NCBI GenBank assembly: GCA_030220185.1 | Contig: JASPKZ010007250.1 | Coordinates: forward strand, 2,383,501-2,447,500 | Reading direction: 5' to 3' | Origin: Diploptera punctata | Taxonomy: Eukaryota; Arthropoda; Insecta; Blattodea; Blaberidae | Length of the DNA: 64,000 nucleotides | Shown here: one piece after another, positions 1-10,477 of the stretch | Layout of the letters: each line of letters opens with the position of its first letter | Position numbering within the stretch: position 1 is the stretch's first letter | Notes under the pieces: generated by a model | What the model was told of the DNA's origin: nothing | Database searches by the model: none | The model's input: only the letters and a program-made list of their open reading frames with translations | Made by a program: the position numbers and the translations under genes

Positions 1-2000
1 TTTGCTTCGAAGCCTGAAAAATTTACCTTTTAAAAATGCATTGAAATTCCCATGAAAAGTAATGATTACTTACGATCGTGAGCCCACAAAAAGCTTTTGT
101 AATACCGGTAGACTATACAGAAGTGTAGAAGTGTGACTGGTATAAAATATTATAAAAATATCTTTACCACTGACTGCTATAAATGTCTATAAAACATAAC
201 ATACACTTTTGCTTCGAAGCCTGAAAAATTTACCTTTTAAAAATGCATTGAAATTCCCATGAAAAGTAATGATTACTTACGATCGTGAGCCCACAAAAGC
301 TTTTGTAATACCGGTAGACTATACAGAAGTGTAGAAGTGTGACTGTATAAAATATTATAAAAATATCTTTACCACTGACTGCTATAAATGTCTATAAAAC
401 ATAACATACACTTTTGCTTCGAAGCCTGAAAAATTTACCTTTTAAAAATGCACTGAAATTCCCATGAAAAGTAATGATTACTTACGATCGTGAGCCCACA
501 AAAAGCTTTTGTAATACCGGTAGACTATACAGAAGTGTAGAAGTGTGACTGGTATAAAATATTATAAAAATATCTTTACCACTGACTGCTATAAATGTCT
601 ATAAAACATAACACACACTTTTGCTTCGAAGCCTGAAAAATTTACCTTTTAAAAATGCATTGAAATTCCCATGAAAAGTAATGATTACTTACGATCGTGA
701 GCCCACAAAAAGCTTTTGTAATACCGGTAGACTATACAGAAGTGTAGAAGTGTGACTGGTATACAATATTATAAAAATATCTTTACCACTGACTGCTATG
801 AATGTCTATAAAACATAACACACACTTTTGCTTCGAAGCCTGTAAAATTTACCTTTTAAAATGCATTGAAATTCCCATGAAAAGTAATGATTACTTACGA
901 TCGTGAGCCCACAAAAAGCTTTTGTAATACCGGTAGACTATACAGAAGTGTAGAAGTGTGACTGGTATAAAATATTATAAAAATATCTTTACCACTGACT
1001 GCTATAAATGTCTATAAAACATAACATACACTTTTGCTTCGAAGCCTGAAAAATTTTACCTTTTAAAAATGCATTGAAATTCCCATGAAAAGTAATGATT
1101 ACTTACGATCGTGAGCCCAAAAAAGCTTTTGTAATACGGTAGACTATACAGAGTGTAGAAGTGTGACTGGTATAAAATATTATAAAAATATCTTTACCAC
1201 TGACTGCTATAAATGTCTATAAAACATAACATACACTTTTGCTTCGAAGCCTGAAAAATTTACCTTTTAAAAATGCATTGAAATTCCCATGAAAAGTAAT
1301 GATTACTTACGATCGTGAGCCCACAAAAAGCTTTTGTAATACCGGTAGACTATACAGAAGTGTAGAAGTGTGACTGGTATAAAATATTATAAAAATATCT
1401 TTACCACTGACTGCTATAAATGTCTATAAAACATAACATACACTTTTGCTTCGAAGCCTGAAAAATTTACCTTTTAAAAATGCACTGAAATTCCCATGAA
1501 AAGTAATGATTACTTACGATCGTGAGCCCACAAAAAGCTTTTGTAATACCGGTAGACTATACAGAAGTGTAGAAGTGTGACTGGTATAAAATATTATAAA
1601 AATATCTTTACCACTGACTGCTATAAATGTCTATAAAACATAACACACACTTTTGCTTCGAAGCCTGAAAAATTTACCTTTTAAAAATGCATTGAAATTC
1701 CCATGAAAAGTAATGATTACTTACGATCGTGAGCCCACAAAAAGCTTTTGTAATACCGGTAGACTATACAGAAGTGTAGAAGTGTGACTGGTATACAATA
1801 TTATAAAAATATCTTTACCACTGACTGCTATAAATGTCTATAAAACATAACACACACTTTTTCTTCGAAGCCTGAAAAATTTACCTTTTAAAAATGCATT
1901 GAAATTCCCATGAAAAGTAATGATTACTTACGATCGTGAGCGCTTTTGTAATACCGGTAGACTATACAGAAGTGTGACTGGTATAAAATATTATAAAATA
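1..2000. repeat. ~207-bp satellite array, ten monomers, higher-order period 1032 bp
   Basis: Monomers begin at TTTGCTTCG at 1, 208, 413, 620, 827, 1033, 1238, 1445, 1652 and, with G changed to T, about 1859. Spacing is 205-207 bp. The last copy has two internal deletions and decays into unrelated DNA near 2000. Shared variants recur five monomers apart: a CACTGAAATT variant in monomers 3 and 8, a GTATACAATATT variant in 4 and 9, and ACACACAC spacers after 3, 4, 8 and 9. The order is therefore 5-mer higher-order units of 1032 bp. The array continues left of the window. I do not recognise the family. Confidence 0.97.
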
Positions 2001-3021
2001 TACATAGACATCTGACTTGGTGCTGGAATGATAAATGTCACATTATTCTTCCCAGAAATTGGGTTGAAAGCGTGAAACTTTGTGAAGATCTGTTTTAAAT
2101 GATTCGACTTCAAGTTTTTTTCTTCTTTTCTGTAGGAATATATTAGAAATTCTACACCTGTCGTTCTTCTGCTCTAGTTTTAAGAACCTCTTACAACCGC
2201 TCGCTTTGCCCGTGTGCATATTTTCAATTACCACACCATTTTCTAACTTATAATTTTTTCATTAGACTTTTGCTACTAGAACCCTTCTCCCTCTCCTCTT
2301 TTTTTTTTAAGAATCCTTCTTTCATCTTTTTTTTACCCCTCCTTTACCCATTTCTTTCTTTTAGTGTGCTTCTTTTTCTATCCCGTTCATAACTTCATTA
2401 AAATGACTAACTGGAAAGCTACAGAGATTGCCTGGGAATGTTTTACGAAAAGTTTTGTGAAAGAGATTATTAAGAGTAGGAAGAAAGAATCAGGGAAGGG
2501 TAAAAGATGCAGATAATGAAGTTTGGACAAGTAGAAGGAGAGGGAAAGGGGGTTTTGTAGTGGATGGAGCAGAATTTGTGAGAGGAATTACTTTACTCCA
2601 TTTCTTTGCTATAGAAATTTGTATATAACAATAAAAAACGCTAAAATGAAGAGGTCTTTTGTTTCGCATTAGAATGTTCTGTATTATATTTCAGTAGTGT
2701 TGTTTTCGTTTCACCTTTGCCGTACTAAAATGTTTTTGTAGAAGGGTCTTGGAACAATAAAAACAAAACACTCTAGCGGTAATTCACTGTAATTTACACG
2801 CGCCAATTCTCTTCTCTGCACATCTTTGGAAGGAAAAAAGCTTATCTACTAAAGTTCGTTTCGGTGTCACATTGACCACCCTATGTAGACTAAAAATACC
2901 ATAATTAAAACACTAATATCCCTCTTCTCCATTTTGTATTCATTCTCCGTTCGCTCTTATTTGTCTCTTGTTAAAATCAAGTACACAGATTGTGTTTCAC
3001 AATTTTGTTTTTATAATTAAA
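2001..3021. other. No recognisable feature
   Basis: A/T-rich sequence with T-runs near 2300-2360. Short frames here lack domain signals. No repeat within the window matches it. Confidence 0.6.
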
Positions 3022-3083
3022 TAACTGGCTATCGAACACGGAGGTTCATGGCCGGGAGCGCATAAGCTCTTCATAAAATTCCT
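3022..3083 (-). mobile_element. RTE-A fragment (3' end)
   Basis: Short minus-strand piece of the RTE-A C-terminal end and 3' end. It aligns with the segment running from the ACTGGCACTATCGAAC block through TTCATGGCC to ATAAGCTCTTCAT. It is cut off at about 3083, just before a LINE-k insertion. Confidence 0.75.
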
Positions 3084-3098
3084 ATAGGCTATGGCCCT

Positions 3099-3261
3099 CA
3101 TGTAGAAAGAATGGATCTTCCAAGTAGATAACCAAATAAAATCTTACATTATTTTCCGAGAGGAAGAAGAGATGTCGGGCGTCCTCGGAAGAGATGGTTT
3201 TAGATCTATTAGTGAAAATGGAACAGACATCTAATGCCTAAACCATGAAGTGAAGAAGAAG
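3099..3261 (+). mobile_element. LINE-k 3' tail insertion, (GAA)n end
   Basis: A 163-bp 5'-truncated LINE end. Its degenerate frame matches the better copy at 41440-41655: a short stretch including IFHYFPRGRRDV and GRPRKRW, then GTGAAGAAGAAGA. It is flanked by a 13-bp duplication with one mismatch, AGGCTATGGCCCT at 3086-3098 and AGGCTATCGCCCT at 3262-3274. This supports target-primed insertion. Confidence 0.8.
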
Positions 3262-3283
3262 AGGCTATCGCCCTTAAAGTTTA

Positions 3284-3470
3284 TCCGTCGCCGTGGCGTA
3301 GACGATAGAGTCCCTACCTGTCACTCCGGCGACCCAGGTTCGATTCCCGGCAGGGTAGGGGATTTTAAATCTCCACCTTGTGTCTGGGCGTGTGTCCTGT
3401 CTTGTGTTTGTATGTGTGAATAACATAAAATGTTAACAAAGGTTAAACAAAAAGTAATAACAGTGTAAAC
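3284..3470 (+). mobile_element. tRNA-derived SINE
   Basis: A tRNA-like head lies at about 3286-3360, with an A-box-like GTGGCGTAGACGA and a B box GGTTCGATTCC. It is followed by a non-tRNA body and an A-rich tail near 3470. A full cloverleaf is not conserved, so this is a SINE and not a tRNA gene. There is no second copy of this body in the window. Confidence 0.65.
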
Positions 3471-3511
3471 AAAAAAGAAAACGAGAAAGAAAAAAAGTGA
3501 TCCTAATTAAA

Positions 3512-3895
3512 ACAAAACCATGTGACATGTTCGCTTTTCATTGGTCATGGACACCGTCGTACGATTTAAAATCAATAAATACGCGAAAAAGTAGTTCCCT
3601 TCATTGAACCCATGTCCACATTTCTTGACGGTTGTATTTTTATGGTGAAAGATCGTCACTCCTTCGACCAAGGTACTTTTTTCGTCTGGCTTATCACCTT
3701 CGACCAGTCCGGCATGGGTAACCCTATCGGCAGCAATGCTACCGCCGGCATAGCTCTCGGGATCATTTAAGCACGCAAGCCACTCCACCACGACAAGGTA
3801 AATATACCATGGAGTTCGCTTCATTAGGCTAAATTAAAAATATGTCCTGTGAACATAGCCTACTTGTTATTCTTCCTGAATGAAAATAATCAATC
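3512..3895 (+). repeat. Repeat M, split by repeat A
   Basis: The flanks (about 3512-3602 and 3829-3895) match the uninterrupted copy at 46391-46570: CATGTGAC.TGTTCGCTTTTC, then TACGCGAAAAAGTAGTTCCC, then ATATGTCCT.TGAA. Repeat A sits between the two halves. I do not recognise the family. Confidence 0.75.
3603..3828 (-). mobile_element. Repeat A insertion in repeat M
   Basis: One of four copies in the window (others at 6090, 21664 and 27170). Shared blocks include CATGTCC.C.TTTCTTGACGG, a TTTTTA.GGTGAAAGATC block and GGCATGGGTAACC. The copy reads open on the minus strand for about 75 codons, and a peptide containing AGGSIAA is still recognisable in another copy, so an ancient coding origin is possible. 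Family unknown. The duplication at the ends is weak (CTTCATT near 3600 and 3820). Confidence 0.65.
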
Positions 3896-3896
3896 G

Positions 3897-4174
3897 ATAG
3901 TAATTCTGTCCGAGGGCAGGTCTTTCAGTGCAATCATAGCATTTTCATGCTAGTATGCAGTTTTACTAGGGAATTATAGGTGTGGTAGCTTCACGTTGCT
4001 TTTCACACCACTGAAGAATGATGGTGATGGCCGGATGATTTTCCTGGCATCTGTCTTACAGGTGAGGAAAAACCCCGGAAAAAAACCTCACTCAGGAGCC
4101 TGTCCCGACCGGGAATCGAACCCAGGCCCGCTGCGTGACAAGGCAGCACGCTACCTCGAGACCACAGCGGTGGA
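3897..4174 (-). mobile_element. SINE-B, minus orientation
   Basis: The tRNA-like head is at the right end (about 4098-4174, B box GGTTCGATTCC on the minus strand). The body runs left to ACAGAATTACTA. It matches copies at 12912-13255 and 43195-43528 throughout, including the GGGTTTTTCCTCACCTGTAAG block. It lies directly beside an RTE-A fragment. Confidence 0.9.
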
Positions 4175-4179
4175 CACTC

Positions 4180-4306
4180 TTATGGACCAAAAATTTCCTA
4201 AGGATTTTATTCCCTAATACTCGTAATCTTTTCTCCTCCCTTAAAGTAAGAGACCGTGTTTCAAATCCTCATAATATAACTGTGAGAATAACAGTTTTAT
4301 ACATGT
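4180..4306 (-). mobile_element. RTE-A internal fragment
   Basis: Minus-strand segment matching the YGCETWTL to FGPKRDEQ part of RTE-A, degraded by substitutions. It ends abruptly at about 4306, where an 86-bp direct repeat starts. Confidence 0.8.
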
Positions 4307-5668
4307 CAAAACTTGCGCTTGCACTCCTTTGCTTCTACCGCCTCAACCAACAAAGTTTAATTTAAGAGTGATATAAAAAGTATATTACTTTATTTTAATC
4401 TAAATGTTTTGCCTTTTCTACTTATTAACATGTTTCGAATAAATAAATGACATAGAAAAGGGGAGATAACTTCAGTATTTAATCATTGTTTTATATTATA
4501 ACAGACAAGAACAAACTAGATAAAACAAAAGCACTAGAAAGTACTGCTTTTATGTCCCAAAAGCTCCGAAATCTAAGACAAAAACATCCCTTTGTCCTCT
4601 CAACATACTACAAAAACAATTATTTAATTGTTGAGACTCGAAATCATAGTAATAAATGAGTCGATTAGAAGCACACGGGTGCAAGCGATATATTTGAGCA
4701 AAAAAAAAGTTTAGTGCATAATTACATTGTTGAAGCATAATTTTATTTAGTGACAAAGTGATGTAAGTATATGTGTTAGGTGTAGATAAAGATTGATCAT
4801 TACAATCTTCGATTACCTATGGATTTCTTATGCAACTTCAACTTTGGATATTCTATGCTACTGTGCCACCAGTGAATATTCAATAGAATAACAAGTACCT
4901 TTTAGCGTTGTGTTTGCCAATGTGATAACACATGTTCCCTCTAGAGCCAGTTGCCAACATGCTTGTTCACATATAACTGGATTCTATTCCAAGAGTCCAC
5001 CTACATTAGTGGGTAAGTTAGTGTTAGTTTGAGCAAGTCAAGGTGAAAAAATGGGCGAGTTGGTACTCCAGAAGATTAGTTTAGCGTTCATTCGTTTGTA
5101 AGCGGGATTTTGTAATAAGTTGGCTACAGAATCTGAGCAATGATTAATACAGATTTTACATTGCAAATATGGTGATTTTTTTTTAGCTTTGGCAAGTTAA
5201 CCTATTCACCTCAAAAGACGAGTAGACCCGCCGTCAGTTAAACGGCCTTCAACTCAGAAGACGAGGTACACTCGCTTAACTCTGCTATTATATATTTTTC
5301 AATATTTTGTACATCCCTTGGCACAGTAATCTTTTATTAACATTTGTGAATAGTAGAGGAATGCCTTTTGGCCTTCACCCTTATTGTGATCTCAAGTACC
5401 GTTACCTTTTGTTTGTTTTGAATGTCTCAAAATAGACAATAAAATGTACAGTAACTGAAATCCGGGTTCTGGGGAATGCATTGAATATTTAAAACTGAAG
5501 TGAATGGGTTAATATACTGGTGGCATAGAATCCCCTCAACTTTTAACCTATTCATTTTATTTTTTCAATAGGCCTACTACAAAAACTTGCACTTGCACTC
5601 CTTTGCTTCTAACCGCCTCAACAACAAAGTTTAATTTAAGAGTGATATAAAAAGTATATTACTTTACT
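4307..5668. repeat. 86-bp direct repeats 1.27 kb apart
   Basis: Positions 4307-4392 and about 5581-5668 are near-identical (AACTTGC.CTTGCACTCC ... GATATAAAAAGTATATTAC), differing by a few substitutions and indels. The 1.19 kb between them has no recognised gene or transposon. This may be a local duplication or the two ends of an unrecognised element. Confidence 0.85.
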
Positions 5669-6033
5669 TCATCGTTGACTTGAAATTTCTTTTATTTTCC
5701 AGAGCTATGATTTAGTTTCAGAAAAAAAAATGTACGAAATGAAACCATAGAAGAGTTTTCATTTGTAATCAACAAGAAAATAATACAATTGTAAATGAAG
5801 CTTAATGAAAGGAAGTTTGTAGAAATTCTCTGCTCACCATGCAATTAGAAGCCTATTATTATGATAATAGATGGAGTAATGAAGGAAATTAATTCAACTT
5901 AGAAGCGCAACTAAATATATAAATAGCAATTGTGTCACATCTTCCAATTCCTGTATCCACAGATTCCAAACTTTTAAGTGCCACGGTCCCTGCAAATATT
6001 TCTTACATTTTGGCGGATTCTCTTAAAATATCT
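5669..6033. other. No recognisable feature
   Basis: A/T-rich, with no matching repeat elsewhere in the window and no useful reading frame. Confidence 0.55.
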
Positions 6034-6035
6034 GC

Positions 6036-6079
<44 letters not shown>
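6034..6079. repeat. (TAA)n microsatellite
   Basis: About 14 uninterrupted TAA/ATA units. No LINE tail is identifiable directly beside it. Confidence 0.95.
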
Positions 6080-6081
<2 letters not shown>

Positions 6082-6089
6082 TCATTTTC

Positions 6090-6290
6090 TGCCAAAAGGA
6101 TTACCCATGCCAGACAGGCGAAATGGAAAAGCTACACGAAAAAAAGTGCCTTGATCGAAAGGAATGTCAATATTTTACTGTAAAAATGCAACCGTGAGAA
6201 ACGTGGACATGGGTTACACTGGGCTGATATTTTCTGGAGGTAAATAGTACTTCATTCGGATCTCAGAGCGGAGAAAACTTCAGTGAATCC
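6090..6290 (+). mobile_element. Repeat A, degraded copy
   Basis: Opposite orientation to the 3603 copy. It carries TTACCCATGCC.GACAGG, the TGTAAAAATGCAACCGT block and GGACATGGGTTACACTGGG. It matches 27170-27375 most closely. No intact frame. Confidence 0.75.
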
Positions 6291-6295
6291 ATGGA

Positions 6296-7195
6296 AAAGG
6301 GACATGTTGCACGAATGGGAAATGAAAGAGGGGCATAGACATTCCTTGTGGGAAAACCACAGGGAAAGCACACAATACTAGACCAAGAATGATTACGAAT
6401 ATTTAAGAATAAATTTCTTAGGAACATTTTTGCATCAAAGAGAGATGAATAGACATGTGAATAGAGAAGACTACAAAACAGTGAACTACATGGTCTTAAT
6501 GGGAAATCAGATGTAATAAGAACAGTCTTTTAAACCGCAATGAGCAGGATACGAACCACGAATGGGGAATTAAATTAAGACATAGAAACATGATAGGATC
6601 AGCCACGGTGGACTAGTGGTTATGCTCCTTGCCTCTGGTCCCGAGGGTCGCGGGTTCAAACTCGACCAGGGTCGATGGATTTTTTTAGGATGGAAAAATC
6701 CAAGGAGCAAGTCCTCCGGGAGGGACTTTAAGCCGTGGGTCCCGAGTCTGAAGATTTTCAGGCTCGTAAAATATCCTTAAGCCTGAATGAAAAGGCATCT
6801 AAGCAAAATTTACCGAATTTTCCCGTCCTAGTACTACCTTGGCTTCCTAGATGTCAGTATGAGGCGGAACGCTGACCACGGACCACTCAAATGAATCTAT
6901 ACGAAAACAAGTGTAACTAAATTACTATGGTTCAAATTCTCCTTTGTAGGGGAAGAGCGCCTAAATCTCTGTTAAAGGAAAACATGGGCTTACAAGAAGA
7001 CAAGAAGAAACATGATAGGAAGACCAGAAGGAAATCGCCCAATAGGTGGACCAAGAATGAGGTGGGAGAGTAACATTAAGCATGATTTGAGGGAGATAAA
7101 TTATATAGGGGATGATTAGAAAACAGTAGCTCTGAATTGGAAAATATCAGCTTTGGAATGAACCTATGGGATTGATAGTGCCAGGAGTTAGTTTA
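6296..7195 (+). pseudogene. RTE-A LINE 3' region, interrupted by SINE-C
   Basis: Degraded C-terminal part of the RTE-A ORF. The order of blocks is scrambled and full of indels: a GHVARM-like segment, then the FGSKRDE-like and NELHGL-like segments, then GRPRMRWESNI after the SINE. It ends near the conserved ATAGTGCCAG. SINE-C splits it at 6599-7005. It cannot encode protein. Confidence 0.85.
6599..7005 (+). mobile_element. SINE-C, full length, in RTE-A
   Basis: A 407-bp SINE. The tRNA-like head is at about 6602-6676 (A box near GACTAGTGGTTATGC, B box GGGTTCAAACTC). The body contains ATGGAAAAATCCAAGGAGCA and GAGGCGGAACGCTGACCACG. The tail is ACAAGAAGACAAGAAG. It is flanked by a perfect 15-bp TSD, AGAAACATGATAGGA, at 6584-6598 and 7006-7020. 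Confidence 0.93.
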
Positions 7196-7880
7196 AAAAT
7201 GCATATAGGCAACTTAGAAGCACGGCACTAAAAACAATATTCACGTAAGTATAAGCTATAATAAATTAAAACAGATAAGATTATAGATAAAGAAAACAGC
7301 TGAACCGAAGAAAAAACTTCTGATGAATAGACCATGAATTTTAAAACCTTTTACACTAGGTAGATCGTAAACGCTTTTATTACGTGCTATCTTCGTCTCT
7401 TCACTAGTAAAATAGAGGGTGAGATACCCCAAAGGAAATATTTAACACGTCATAAACCCTTCTCGTTTTCTTTGTTAATCTTTGAAAGTCTATCTCACGT
7501 ACTATAAAGGTCATCTTGCAAAGAATGAGTAGAACTCTTTATTGAATTTTTTCAGAAATTCAATTAGCAAGGAAGAAAAGAAATCTACTGCCAACAAAGC
7601 TTAAAAATATTTCTCTTTTGTGCGAAATTTAATGAAGTTGAAGAGGATTACATTTGAATATACAGGAATTCAGAAAAAAATTATTTATCTCTAAAGAAGA
7701 ACTGAATCAAATCTAGCAGTTTGTACATTTCTTACAGACCTATACGTAAACATTGCATATGATCGCGCTCGCACATATACACCGAGAGTGAATGAGTGAG
7801 TGGGTGAATGAATGAGTGAGAGAGATGGTGAACACAAAATGCTGAACATTCACACCATCTCGGGATTACCTGTACAATTG
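7196..7880. other. No recognisable gene; short GAGT-rich stretch
   Basis: Nothing identifiable apart from an imperfect GAGT/GAAT repeat at about 7787-7826. Confidence 0.55.
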
Positions 7881-7935
7881 GACAATGTTATGCATCAACC
7901 GGCTAAGCGTCATATTAAAAAAATGATATTTTGAT

Positions 7936-8025
7936 AGACCAAAGAAAAGATGGAAAGAGCAGCAATTTGGAGCCGGAACAGGCTAGTAAATAAGCCTAAA
8001 CCGTGAAGAAGAAGAAGAAGAAGAA
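7936..8025 (+). mobile_element. LINE-k tail, (GAA)n end
   Basis: A 90-bp fragment with PKKRWKE-like coding and the tail CCGTGAAGAAGAAGAAG. It is bracketed by GATATTTTGAT at 7925-7935 and GATATTTGGAT at 8026-8036. Confidence 0.7.
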
Positions 8026-8036
8026 GATATTTGGAT

Positions 8037-8365
8037 CAGAAGGATATACAGAGACTTAGATCTGCTGAAATTAGATACCTTCGGAGGACTGTAGGATACA
8101 CACTACTAGATCGAAAAAAAAAGACATCTTAGAAAAATTGCACATGTAACCTTTAGAAAACAAAATTTCTGATTATAAGTCAAGATGGATGCAATATGTT
8201 AATCGAATGGAAGATCACAGGATACCCAAAAAATGTTAAGGTATCAACCTGCAGGAAGAAAACCAGGACGTCCACTCAAAATACTTCTGGATGGTGTTTA
8301 TCTTGAGGCCGAAACATTCAACAAATTACCTAAATCCGTGAATGTACTAGGATGATAATGATGAT
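8037..8365 (+). pseudogene. LINE-j C-terminal fragment
   Basis: Degraded frame matching the better minus-strand copy at 19815-20130. It carries a RYLRRTVGYTLLDRK segment, ENKISDYKSRWMQYV and an R.EDHRIPK motif, broken by frameshifts, and ends in (GAT)n. The TSD GATATTTTGAT is at 7925-7935 and 8366-8376. Confidence 0.82.
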
Positions 8366-8626
8366 GATATTTTGATGCCATCTGTTGCAGTGACTCATGA
8401 AGTAAGTGTACGCACACTTTTAGCGCCAAATCTTTAAATACAACCTTGTTATTAAAGAAAAATGTAAACGCCATCAGTCTTATTGGATATACTATGTTTT
8501 GCACCAAACGGCTATGAAACCAGACCTTCATAAATGTTTATCCAAATTTTGTATCATGCAACTAAGCGCCAAATGTTCCCACTCTTATATTGTTGATGCA
8601 TAACTGTCAAACAAGGAAAGAAACTT

Positions 8627-8905
8627 GCAATGCCTCATGGGCTAGTGGTCAGCATTTCTGACTACTGCTAATCAGGTCCCGGGTTCGATTCCCGGTCAAA
8701 CCATTTGTCAAAAGTACTATAATTAGAATTAAGAACCCAAAAGTGTCTTTAATGGAAAAGTAAGGATGGAAGGGGATTTTCTCAATATTTCTATTTAACC
8801 CTATGGGATTATTTGATCCTGTTTGATGTAAGAATAATAAATGAGTTATTACTATTGCTACGATAATAAATGGTAATAGAAAGTGGAAAGTGAAAAATTG
8901 ATTCA
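8627..8905 (+). mobile_element. tRNA-headed SINE-like sequence
   Basis: Positions about 8632-8702 resemble a tRNA: GGGCTAGTGGTCAGCA as A-box region and GGGTTCGATTCCCGG as T arm with a perfect B box. The anticodon arm is irregular and the acceptor ends do not pair well, so I call it a SINE head or tRNA pseudogene. The following body has no second copy here. Confidence 0.55.
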
Positions 8906-9528
8906 AAGTAGCATTATCTACTGCAAACCCTCCTCAAACTCATTGAACTAAATCAATCCCAATATATGGAATAGCTAGTAATAACTGTTACGTATCAATG
9001 GGATACGTGACCCAACATAAGAAATGGGTTACATTTCCTCCAATGCCAGGGAAAAAAACAAAAAAAAAATGTCATGAAGGACAACCTGGTGGCATTGGAC
9101 AAACACAAATATATCCTTGCATCCAGTTTGTAAGTTTGAAGCCAGTCTTAGATAAGTTAAAATGACAGGTAAGAGAAAATAATTAAAAACTAAAACCAGA
9201 ACAAAAAAGTACTGACAGGTTAATTCAATATTTTGACTTGTTTTGAAAGCCTAAAAAATCGTTACCGTGGATTTATTGTATTGCGAAGTTGTTGTAATGC
9301 CATTAAACTTCTAGGAATGAGGAAAAGAGTGGAAGGGGGGGGGAGGAGGAATGAAATGCAAAGTGACAAGTGAATAAACTAATTAATTGTGACGACAAGA
9401 TAATTAAAGCGCCGATCTGGAAGTAGTGGGTCCGTATGGTTGGCTGACTGGCTGGCTTTGTATGACTTCATGTTAATTTAGTTCATTAAATGACAGGACC
9501 TGTACGCAGATGGCACCACCCTCCAGCC

Positions 9529-9563
<35 letters not shown>

Positions 9564-10320
9564 GCTGTCAACAAATCCAAATCATCCCTCGGCAACTCTT
9601 TCTGTTTCGACGCTCCCTATTAAAGTTTTTTTTTTCAAACTTTAATATAAACAAAATAACAAAATAATGAATAAAAGAGTTTTGTCTGTTGTTTTTTCTC
9701 TTTCATTCCAAACCTTTACTTTTTGAATTACATCACTAGGTTAAAATGCCTAACATATTTCACAGATAAAAAGTACGGAATATAATAATTAGTTTTTCTC
9801 TGAGAGAGAATTTTATTCCAGTACAGAAATTAGATTCGTGTACTTTTGTGACATCCCCCATGTCGTTTCAACATAACCAAACAGACCGAATACGAAGTTC
9901 AAGTTTTATTAACTTAAAAAAAAAATTGTTAATCAGAAAATGAACAACTGATCTCAGTAGTTTTTCATTATTTTATGTAAATTTCGATATACAATAGGTA
10001 CAGTATAGGTCAAAATATAATTCACATTTAAGACAAGTTACTATGTATTAGGATTTAGAAGTAAGATTAGCTCATAACCATCCCTTTTTCGGGGAAGGGC
10101 CACTTACGATTGGAGGGTGGCTTACGTTAAATCCCCGGGTTGGCCAACCCTTTGGGACTATCACTTCCACTTTTTGTGGATTACTTCCACTTTTTTCTGT
10201 CTTGTGCTATTCTAGTCCACAATTTTCCTAGATGGCACTTAAAAACTTCACTCCAAAGCTTTTTTTGCCTTCCTACTTTCCTTTTCCCTGATCTGGGTTA
10301 CTACATAGTCACTGCATAAG
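8906..10320. other. No recognisable gene; (CA)n at 9532-9561
   Basis: About 1.4 kb of A/T-rich DNA with a (CA)15 run at 9532-9561 and a G-run at 9337-9346. No repeat partner or domain was seen. Confidence 0.6.
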
Positions 10321-10326
10321 TCCGTT

Positions 10327-10460
10327 ATTTATTTATTTTACCTGACAGAGTTCTCTTCCACTTCACCAGGGTTAAAGTATACATACAATAACAATTATGG
10401 TTAATGATACATAATAGGTATAGGCTACACAATATAAAGTTGACAAGGGCAAGAAATTAA
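10327..10460 (-). mobile_element. LINE-r 3' end fragment
   Basis: It begins TTTATTTATTTTACCTG, then CAGAG.TCTCTTCCACT. This is the reverse complement of the LINE-r terminus seen at 12045-12105 and 42897-42950. A (TAA)n stretch follows at 10461-10477. Confidence 0.65.
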
Positions 10461-10477
10461 AGTAGTAATAATAATAA

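Larger units (their letters stand above)
7881..8640 (+). repeat. Repeat F, split by two LINE tails
   Basis: The flanks (7881-7935 and 8366-8640) match the second copy at 14396-15180. Shared blocks include GTTATGCA.CAACCG.CTAAGCG, GGCATCTGTTGC and GTATCATGCAACTAAGCGC. The two insertions between the halves are at 7936-8025 and 8037-8365. Confidence 0.85.

Noticed and set aside
1..2000. CRISPR array
   Set aside because: The units are tandem without unique spacers and the context is an insect genome. It is a satellite.
3507..3824. 105-codon minus-strand frame as a host gene
   Set aside because: It spans repeat A and its junctions with repeat M. The other copies of repeat A are broken.
7787..7826. 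GAGT-rich stretch as a telomere-like repeat
   Set aside because: Short and imperfect, and it does not match the insect TTAGG repeat.
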